A DNA stretch of 5,960 nt, from NCBI GenBank assembly GCA_019428955.1, contig JAHYJF010000218.1, forward strand, positions 1 through 5,960. The letters run 5' to 3'. Both the position numbers and the translations under genes were made by a program. This stretch comes from Burkholderiaceae bacterium (lineage in GTDB: Bacteria > Pseudomonadota > Gammaproteobacteria > Burkholderiales > Burkholderiaceae_E). This document shows positions 1 through 5,960 of this stretch, piece by piece (position 1 is the first letter of the stretch; each line of letters begins with the position of its first letter). The notes beneath the pieces were generated by a model that saw only the letters and a program-made list of their open reading frames with translations, did not search any database and was not told the origin of the DNA.

Positions 1-1550
1 GTCGCGACCTCGGTCGCGGTTCGCTGGTCAATATCGGCGAGGCCGTCGGCGTCATCGCGGCGCAGTCGATCGGCGAGCCCGGCACGCAGCTGACGATGCG
101 GACCTTCCACATCGGTGGTGCGGCATCGCGGGCGGCAATCGCCAGTTCGGTCGAGGCCAAGTCCAACGGCGTCGTGCGCTTCTCGACGATGATGCGTTAC
201 GTCACCAACGCCAAGGGCGAGCAGATCGTGATCTCGCGCTCGGCCGAGATCGTCATCGCCGACGACAATGGCCGGGAGCGCGAACGCCACAAGGTTCCCT
301 ACGGCGCAACGCTGCTGGGTTCAGACGGCAAGCAGGTCAAGGCGGGCGCGCTGCTCGCCACCTGGGATCCTCTTACCCGCCCGATCGTCACCGAATACGG
401 CGGCACGATCCGCTTCGAGAACGTCGATGAGGGCGACACGGTGGCTCGCCAGATCGACGAGGTCACTGGCCTCTCGACGCTGGTGGTCATCGATCCCAAG
501 CGTCGTGGCGCCGCGACGCGCAACCTGCGGCCGCAGGTCAAGCTGCTCAACGCCGCCGGCGAGGAAGTCAAGATCGCCGGCACCGACCACTCGGTGACGA
601 TCAGCTTCCCCACCGGGGCACTGATCACGGTTCGTGACGGCCAGCAGGCCGGAGTCGGCGAGGTTCTGGCGCGGATTCCGCAGGAGTCGCAGAAGACCCG
701 CGACATCACCGGCGGTCTGCCGCGAGTGGCCGAGCTCTTCGAGGCCCGTTCTCCCAAGGATGCCGGGACGCTCGCCGAGGTCACCGGGACAGTTTCGTTC
801 GGCAAGGACACCAAGGGCAAGCAGCGCCTGGTGATCACCGATCTCGAGGGCAACGCCCACGAGTTCCTGATTCCCAAGGAGGAGAACGTCCTGGTGCACG
901 ACGGTCACGTCGTCAACAAGGGCGAGATGATCGTCGACGGCCCGGCCGATCCGCACGACATCCTGCGTCTGCTGGGCATCGAGGCACTGGCGCGTTATAT
1001 CGTCGACGAGGTGCAGGACGTCTATCGCCTCCAGGGCGTGAAGATCAACGACAAGCACATCGAAGTGATTGTTCGCCAGATGCTGCGCCGGGTCCAGATT
1101 GTCGAGCCGGGCGGCACGCCGTTCCTGCCAGGTGAGCAGGTCGAGCGTTCCGAAATGCTCGACATGAACGAGAAGGCGGTCGCTGCCGACAAGGAGCCGG
1201 CCACGTACATGAACCTGCTCCTGGGCATCACCAAGGCGTCGTTGTCGACCAACTCGTTCATCTCGGCGGCCTCGTTCCAGGAAACCACGAGGGTCCTGAC
1301 CGAAGCGGCGATCATGGGCAAGCGCGACGAGCTGCGCGGCCTCAAGGAAAACGTGATCGTCGGCCGGCTGATTCCTGCCGGGACCGGACTCGCCTATCAC
1401 CGGGCGCGCCGGGCGCGCGAGATCTTCGAGTCGCAGGAGCAAGCCGCTCTTGCTGCCGAGGCAGCCTTCCTGCCTGAGCCAGTCACGGCCGGCGCCGAGC
1501 AGGAAGAGGGTGGCGAATCCAGCGGCGTTGAATCCAGCGCCTCGGAGTGA
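1..1550 (+). CDS. rpoC: DNA-directed RNA polymerase subunit beta', C-terminal part (5' end outside window)
   Basis: This is the largest catalytic subunit of RNA polymerase. The reading frame is open from the window edge, with the first full codon at 3, and ends at TGA 1548-1550, giving 515 residues. The first residues (RDLGRG) align with E. coli beta' from about Arg901, so the upstream half, including the active-site Asp triad and both zinc sites, lies outside. The bridge-helix-proximal and trigger-loop segment is intact: GEPGTQLTMRTFH at about 75-110 contains the residues matching E. coli Met932, Arg933 and His936. The trigger loop is then interrupted by an SI3-type insertion (about 129-690), and its second arm resumes at ITGGLPRV (705-728). 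SI3 is typical of proteobacteria. The DVYRLQGVKINDKHIEVIVRQM, SFISAASFQETTRVLTEAA and ENVIVGRLIPAGTG blocks of the conserved C-terminus are all present. The protein closes with an Ala/Glu/Ser-rich acidic tail that varies between species. The annotated methionine at 96 is internal, not a start. Confidence 0.98.
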   Translation, partial: RDLGRGSLVNIGEAVGVIAAQSIGEPGTQLTMRTFHIGGAASRAAIASSVEAKSNGVVRFSTMMRYVTNAKGEQIVISRSAEIVIADDNGRERERHKVPYGATLLGSDGKQVKAGALLATWDPLTRPIVTEYGGTIRFENVDEGDTVARQIDEVTGLSTLVVIDPKRRGAATRNLRPQVKLLNAAGEEVKIAGTDHSVTISFPTGALITVRDGQQAGVGEVLARIPQESQKTRDITGGLPRVAELFEARSPKDAGTLAEVTGTVSFGKDTKGKQRLVITDLEGNAHEFLIPKEENVLVHDGHVVNKGEMIVDGPADPHDILRLLGIEALARYIVDEVQDVYRLQGVKINDKHIEVIVRQMLRRVQIVEPGGTPFLPGEQVERSEMLDMNEKAVAADKEPATYMNLLLGITKASLSTNSFISAASFQETTRVLTEAAIMGKRDELRGLKENVIVGRLIPAGTGLAYHRARRAREIFESQEQAALAAEAAFLPEPVTAGAEQEEGGESSGVESSASE

Positions 1551-1552
1551 GC

Positions 1553-1558
1553 GGGGAG
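1553..1558 (+). promoter_or_regulatory. Ribosome binding site favouring the GTG start at 1565
   Basis: GGGGAG lies 6 bases upstream of GTG 1565, an ideal Shine-Dalgarno distance. The in-frame GTG at 1547, which would overlap the rpoC stop by four bases, has no purine-rich block at a usable distance. The site sits 3 bases after the rpoC stop codon, so ribosomes finishing rpoC could reinitiate here. Confidence 0.6.
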
Positions 1559-1564
1559 CCGGAC

Positions 1565-2326
1565 GTGAGTAAGCCCGTCGCCGTCGTCGGCACGCGCGAG
1601 CGCCGCGTGCCGGTCGCTGGGTGGCGAGTGGTGACGCGCCTGGCCGCCGGCTTGGGCCTGGGGCTTGCCCTCGGGGCCTGCTCGACCATCGGTTCGGGGC
1701 CAGCGGGCGGTGGCGTGATCGGTTCAGACCCGGTCCCGGCCCCGAAAATCGCCCTGGGCGACCGCTGGGTCTACCAGGGCCTGGACGGGGAAAGCGGCGA
1801 CCCGGTCTCTCTCGAGCGGGTCGTGACGCGCGTCAGCGGTGACCTGATCCAGTTGCGCCAGCGGGGGCTCGACTCCCGGGGGCGGCCAGTACCAGGCGAG
1901 CGGCTGCGTTCGATGAGCCGCACGACGCTCTCCTTGGACGTGCCCGGCAAGGTCTCGGGGCAGATGCGTTACGCTGATTTCCCGCTCGCGCTGGGCAAGT
2001 CCTGGGACTACCGTTATCAGCTCTCCGGCCGGTCTGACAGCGTCACCACTTACCGGGTGGGCGCCCGCGTCGACGGGCTGGAACGGATCACGGTGCCGGC
2101 CGGCGTCTTCGACGCGCTGCGCATCGAGCACCTGGGCGGCTGGGACACTCCGGTGCTGGTCAATGGCGTCGTCGGTGCGCTCAGCGGCAAGATCAGCGCC
2201 ACCTTCTGGTATGCGCCGTCCGTCAATGGCTGGGCGCGCCTCGACCTGACCCTCTACCGCCCCGATGGATCGGTCCAGACCAGGCTGCAGCAGGAGCTGG
2301 TCAGTTACCAACCGGCAAAGCGCTGA
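1565..2326 (+). CDS. Predicted lipoprotein of unknown function with internal repeat, between rpoC and rpsL
   Basis: I do not recognise a named family. From the GTG at 1565 the product is 253 residues. An Arg-containing N-terminus leads into a hydrophobic stretch, LAAGLGLGLALGAC, ending in a lipobox (LGAC) with the acylated Cys at residue 39 (codon 1679-1681). This predicts export by Sec, lipidation and anchoring to a membrane. The signal would be long (38 residues); the GTGs at 1628 and 1631 would give a shorter, more typical signal. Ser rather than Asp follows the Cys, which favours outer-membrane sorting under the Lol rule. After a Gly/Pro linker the mature part is probably beta-rich. LGDRWVY (64-70) and LGKSWDY (143-149) head two similar segments; then come ITVPAGVFDALRIE (175-188) and WYAPSVNGW (215-223). 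The pattern 'LG..W.Y ... VPAG.F.. ... WYAP..G' resembles small uncharacterised secreted proteins of the DUF3108/TapB-like kind, but I hold that loosely. The gap to rpoC is 14 bases with no terminator, so cotranscription with rpoBC is likely. An alternative start at 1547 would add 6 residues. Confidence 0.8.
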   Translation: MSKPVAVVGTRERRVPVAGWRVVTRLAAGLGLGLALGACSTIGSGPAGGGVIGSDPVPAPKIALGDRWVYQGLDGESGDPVSLERVVTRVSGDLIQLRQRGLDSRGRPVPGERLRSMSRTTLSLDVPGKVSGQMRYADFPLALGKSWDYRYQLSGRSDSVTTYRVGARVDGLERITVPAGVFDALRIEHLGGWDTPVLVNGVVGALSGKISATFWYAPSVNGWARLDLTLYRPDGSVQTRLQQELVSYQPAKR

Positions 2327-2351
2327 CAAGTAGTCCGCTTGCCGAAATTAT
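2323..2351 (+). promoter_or_regulatory. Possible upstream (P1) sigma-70 promoter of the str operon
   Basis: CTGACA (2323-2328, five of six to TTGACA) overlaps the stop codon of the lipoprotein gene. It is followed after exactly 17 bases by AATTAT (2346-2351, four of six to TATAAT). The -10 box is weak, so this is a second-choice promoter relative to the TATAAT box downstream. Its -10 falls in the loop of the inverted repeat at 2338-2359. Confidence 0.3.
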
Positions 2352-2359
2352 CCGGCAAG
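2338..2359 (+). repeat. Inverted repeat spanning the str promoter -35/spacer region
   Basis: CTTGCCG (2338-2344) and CGGCAAG (2353-2359) are perfect 7-base inverted arms around an 8-base AT-rich centre (AAATTATC). The left arm contains the putative -35 box of the TATAAT promoter and the right arm ends 3 bases before its -10 box. It has no following T-run, so it does not look like a terminator. It could be an operator for a dimeric regulator, or coincidence. Confidence 0.45.
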
Positions 2360-2368
2360 GGATATAAT
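2339..2368 (+). promoter_or_regulatory. Probable main sigma-70 promoter for rpsL-rpsG-fusA-tuf
   Basis: A perfect TATAAT at 2363-2368 is preceded by TTGCCG at 2339-2344 (four of six to TTGACA) with an 18-base spacer. The expected transcription start is near 2375, giving a leader of about 115 bases before rpsL. The bases after the -10 box (GGTCGGC, 2369-2375) form a GC-rich discriminator of the type linked to ppGpp/DksA control at ribosomal promoters in E. coli; that control is inferred here. In many proteobacteria the str genes have their own promoter even though they follow rpoC. Confidence 0.6.
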
Positions 2369-2430
2369 GGTCGGCTTTTCGGCGCCATATCACTTGCTGA
2401 GTGCCGGGAGCGTGATCGCCCAAGCAGTAC

Positions 2431-2455
2431 GGCCCTGCGCAACCGAACGCAGGCC
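2431..2455 (+). promoter_or_regulatory. Stem-loop in the rpsL leader
   Basis: GGCCCTGCG (2431-2439) pairs with CGCAGGCC (2448-2455) to give eight GC-rich base pairs with one bulged C and an 8-base loop (CAACCGAA). It lies 34 bases upstream of the rpsL start and is followed by AT-rich, probably single-stranded sequence (2456-2489) holding the ribosome binding site AAGGA at 2478-2482. No T-run follows, so it is not an intrinsic terminator. A role in mRNA stability or in keeping the start region open is possible. Confidence 0.45.
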
Positions 2456-2489
2456 TGTAGAAATTTATCGAATAAACAAGGACTTATAG

Positions 2490-2867
2490 ATGCCAACCGT
2501 CAACCAACTCGTTCGTAGCGGCCGTGCCACGGCTGAAACGAAGAGCAAGAGTCCGGCTCTGGAGAATTGCCCTCAGCGCCGTGGTGTGTGCACTCGGGTG
2601 TACACCACGACCCCGAAAAAGCCGAACTCGGCGCTGCGTAAGGTCGCCAAGGTGCGTCTTACCAACGGTTTCGAGGTCATCAGCTACATCGGCGGCGAAG
2701 GGCATAACCTCCAGGAACACTCGGTGGTGCTGATTCGCGGCGGCCGGGTCAAGGACTTGCCGGGCGTGCGCTACCACATCGTGCGCGGCTCGCTCGACCT
2801 GCAAGGGGTCAAGGACCGCAAGCAGTCGCGCTCGAAGTACGGCGCGAAGCGGCCCAAGAAGGCCTGA
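2490..2867 (+). CDS. rpsL: 30S ribosomal protein S12
   Basis: S12 sits at the decoding centre of the small subunit and helps control accuracy of tRNA selection. The product is 125 residues, the normal length, and is conserved throughout: NCPQRRGVCTRVYTTTPKKP (26-45), LRKVAKVRLTNGFEV and GGRVKDLPGVRYH are all seen. Lys43 and Lys88, the two positions where substitution classically gives streptomycin resistance in E. coli, are both wild type. Asp89, the residue methylthiolated by RimO in E. coli, is present. The start is fixed by AAGGA at 2478-2482, 7 bases before ATG. The basic SKYGAKRPKKA tail is of betaproteobacterial type. It is the first gene of the str operon here, 163 bases after the lipoprotein gene and 226 bases before rpsG. 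Confidence 0.99.
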   Translation: MPTVNQLVRSGRATAETKSKSPALENCPQRRGVCTRVYTTTPKKPNSALRKVAKVRLTNGFEVISYIGGEGHNLQEHSVVLIRGGRVKDLPGVRYHIVRGSLDLQGVKDRKQSRSKYGAKRPKKA

Positions 2868-3093
2868 TCCGGCGCTGTCCGGCGGGCGGACCGCCAGTCG
2901 GTCCACCATGGTTTCAAGGCGGGCGCGCGCGAGCGACGCCCCCGGTGTGAAGGGTGACAGGACCATTGGTCGCTGCGCCTAGTAAGCGGTCACTCCCGGC
3001 CGTCGCGTCATTCCGGTGCGGCGGGGCGAGTTGGGTGGCCAGGCACGGTGCCCGTGGCGGGTGCCCGGGCCAGCTGAATGAGAGAGGTATGAC
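2868..3093 (+). promoter_or_regulatory. rpsL-rpsG intercistronic region, structured, possible S7 regulatory site
   Basis: This 226-base GC-rich gap holds no convincing gene. Visible structure includes GGACCG (2888-2893) pairing with CGGTCC (2899-2904) around CCAGT, the near-palindrome GACCATTGGTC (2961-2971), and CACGG (3044-3048) pairing with CCGTG (3052-3056) around TGC. GGTCC (2900-2904) could instead pair with GGACC (2960-2964). In E. coli, S7 binds the shorter rpsL-rpsG intercistronic mRNA to repress its own translation. A comparable role here is inferred from position, not from a recognised S7 motif. The rpsG ribosome binding site AGAGAGG (3081-3087) closes the region. No T-run terminator is seen. 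Confidence 0.4.
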
Positions 3094-3564
3094 ATGCCAC
3101 GTCGTCGTGAAGTTCCCAAACGCCTGATCCTGCCCGATCCTATCTACGGTAGCGTCGAGGTTTCTAAGTTCATCAACGTCATGATGCTCGCCGGCAAGAA
3201 GGCCGTGGCTGAGCGCATGCTCTATGGCGCGCTGGATCAAATCCGCAGCAAGTCCGGCAAGGATCCGCTCGAAGTCTTCACCCTGGCGCTGCAGAACTGC
3301 CGCCCGATGGTCGAGGTCAAGAGCCGCCGCGTTGGCGGCGCGAACTACCAGGTGCCGGTTGAAGTTCGCCCGGTGCGCCGGAGTGCGCTGGCCATGCGCT
3401 GGTTGCGCGAAGCCGCCAAGAAGCGGGGCGAGAAGTCGATGGGGCTGCGGCTGGCCAATGAATTGATCGAAGCGTCCGAGAATCGCGGCGGGGCGGTCAA
3501 GAAGCGCGATGAAGTTCATCGCATGGCTGAAGCGAACAAGGCGTTCTCACATTTCCGATTCTGA
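3094..3564 (+). CDS. rpsG: 30S ribosomal protein S7
   Basis: S7 is a primary 16S rRNA-binding protein that nucleates assembly of the 30S head and contacts mRNA and tRNA near the E site. The product is 156 residues, the usual bacterial length. The basic N-terminus (MPRRREVPKR), the helical core, the beta-hairpin EVKSRRVGGANYQVPVEVRP (74-93), which contacts the E-site region, and the C-terminal HRMAEANKAFSHFRF are all present with no gap. The start is supported by AGAGAGG at 3081-3087, 6 bases upstream of ATG. SGKDPLEVFT (54-63) and the HFRF ending match my memory of betaproteobacterial S7 better than enterobacterial S7, which ends HYRW. In E. coli this protein is the str operon autorepressor; the long preceding gap is where such control would act. 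Confidence 0.99.
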   Translation: MPRRREVPKRLILPDPIYGSVEVSKFINVMMLAGKKAVAERMLYGALDQIRSKSGKDPLEVFTLALQNCRPMVEVKSRRVGGANYQVPVEVRPVRRSALAMRWLREAAKKRGEKSMGLRLANELIEASENRGGAVKKRDEVHRMAEANKAFSHFRF

Positions 3565-3569
3565 TCGCC

Positions 3570-3599
3570 GGCCGGGTGGCGCGGTTTGCGCCGCCGGCC
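3570..3599 (+). other. Strong stem-loop in the rpsG-fusA gap
   Basis: GGCCGG (3570-3575) pairs with CCGGCC (3594-3599), and GGCGC (3578-3582) pairs with GCGCC (3588-3592), around a GGTTT loop. Together they make 11 GC-rich base pairs broken only by a small internal loop (GT opposite G). It starts 6 bases after the rpsG stop. The downstream sequence (AGTAATCAGCGGTTTGTTTA) is not an immediate T-run, so it is not a canonical terminator. It may stabilise the rpsL-rpsG transcript 3' end, act as a processing site, or attenuate read-through into fusA. Confidence 0.6.
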
Positions 3600-3630
3600 A
3601 GTAATCAGCGGTTTGTTTACCTGTAGGCGC

Positions 3631-3646
3631 GGATCCCCAGGATCCC
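3631..3646 (+). repeat. Short direct repeat of GGATCCC before fusA
   Basis: GGATCCC occurs at 3631-3637 and again at 3640-3646, 9 bases apart, ending just before the fusA Shine-Dalgarno AGAGG (3647-3651). Each copy contains the palindrome GGATCC. It may be a local duplication without function. Confidence 0.5.
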
Positions 3647-3658
3647 AGAGGTTTAATC

Positions 3659-5764
<2,106 letters not shown>

Positions 5765-5836
5765 GCGACCTGAAGCTGACGGCCACAAGCCTGACGCAGA
5801 GGTCATTCGACGTTCTTTAGATCCGGAGCAACAGAA
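5765..5836 (+). other. fusA-tuf intergenic gap
   Basis: This 72-base gap contains no terminator and no convincing promoter. Near its 3' end is the tuf Shine-Dalgarno GGAG at 5825-5828, 8 bases before the ATG at 5837. The layout fits cotranscription of tuf with fusA, as in the classic str operon. Confidence 0.6.
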
Positions 5837-5960
5837 ATGGCAAAGAGCAAGTTTGAGCGTAATAAGACGCACGTTAATGTGGGGACGATTGGTCACGTTG
5901 ACCATGGCAAGACGACGTTGACGGCGGCTATTACGAAGGTGCTGGCGGCGAAGTTTGGGG
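5837..5960 (+). CDS. tuf: Translation elongation factor Tu, N-terminal fragment (3' end outside window)
   Basis: EF-Tu delivers aminoacyl-tRNA to the ribosomal A site as a GTP complex. Only 41 complete codons lie in the window. They read MAKSKFERNKTHVNVGTIGH followed by VDHGKTTLTAAITKVLAAKF and G, which is unmistakably EF-Tu. The P-loop GHVDHGKT is intact at about residues 19-26. ATG 5837 is the start, with GGAG 8 bases upstream. Codon choice is unlike the neighbouring genes: many codons end in T, and there is repeated ACG, GCG and TTG (for example ATT, GTT, TTT, AAT, TTG), while rpoC and fusA prefer C-ending codons and CTG. Many betaproteobacteria carry a second tuf copy upstream of secE-nusG, outside this window; whether this genome does cannot be seen. 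Confidence 0.97.
   Translation, partial: MAKSKFERNKTHVNVGTIGHVDHGKTTLTAAITKVLAAKFG

Noticed and set aside
321..1442. 373-codon minus-strand open frame across rpoC
   Set aside because: It is antisense to unmistakable RpoC sequence, with a low-complexity Leu/Asp/Arg composition typical of mirror frames.
2338..2359. Inverted repeat as intrinsic terminator for the rpoBC transcript
   Set aside because: The stem is only 7 pairs with an 8-base loop and is followed by GGATATAATGG, not a T-run. It overlaps promoter elements instead.
2616..2756. Possible streptomycin-resistance substitutions in S12
   Set aside because: Lys43 and Lys88 are both wild type, and the flanking PKKPNS and GRVKDLPG motifs are unchanged.
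2908..2982. 24-codon mini ORF (ATG 2908 to TAG 2980-2982) between rpsL and rpsG
   Set aside because: No Shine-Dalgarno precedes the ATG and the peptide is Arg/Ala-rich chance sequence in GC-rich DNA.

Overview
The window is a GC-rich stretch of a proteobacterial chromosome that covers the junction between the RNA polymerase operon and the streptomycin (str) operon. In order, all on the + strand, it holds: the 3' part of rpoC; a lipoprotein-like gene of unknown function; rpsL (S12); rpsG (S7); fusA (EF-G); and the first 41 codons of tuf (EF-Tu). From remembered family sequences, a betaproteobacterium fits best. S7 starts MPRRREVPKR, contains SGKDPLEVFT and ends HFRF; S12 ends in a KYGAKRPKKA tail; and EF-G has an N-terminal half of betaproteobacterial type. 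RpoC carries the long SI3 insertion in its trigger loop. The genus cannot be told from this.

Layout: 1-1550 is the RpoC C-terminal portion, beginning just after the last cysteine of the second zinc site. 1565-2326 is a predicted outer-membrane or periplasmic lipoprotein with an internal duplication. It follows rpoC directly and probably shares its transcript. 2327-2489 is the str operon control region, with a TATAAT box, a possible second upstream promoter, an inverted repeat and a leader hairpin. 2490-2867 is rpsL. 2868-3093 is an unusually roomy, structured gap where S7 autoregulation could act. 3094-3564 is rpsG. 3565-3658 holds a strong stem-loop and a short direct repeat. 3659-5764 is fusA. 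5765-5836 is a short gap, and tuf runs off the end from 5837.

Together the known genes supply transcription (beta'), the 30S decoding centre and head (S12, S7), and the two elongation GTPases, a classic growth-rate-controlled block. I found no mobile element, CRISPR array, tRNA or rRNA, and no convincing novel system. The least ordinary item is the lipoprotein gene placed between rpoC and rpsL, followed by the regulatory structure in the three larger intergenic gaps and the distinct codon use at the start of tuf.
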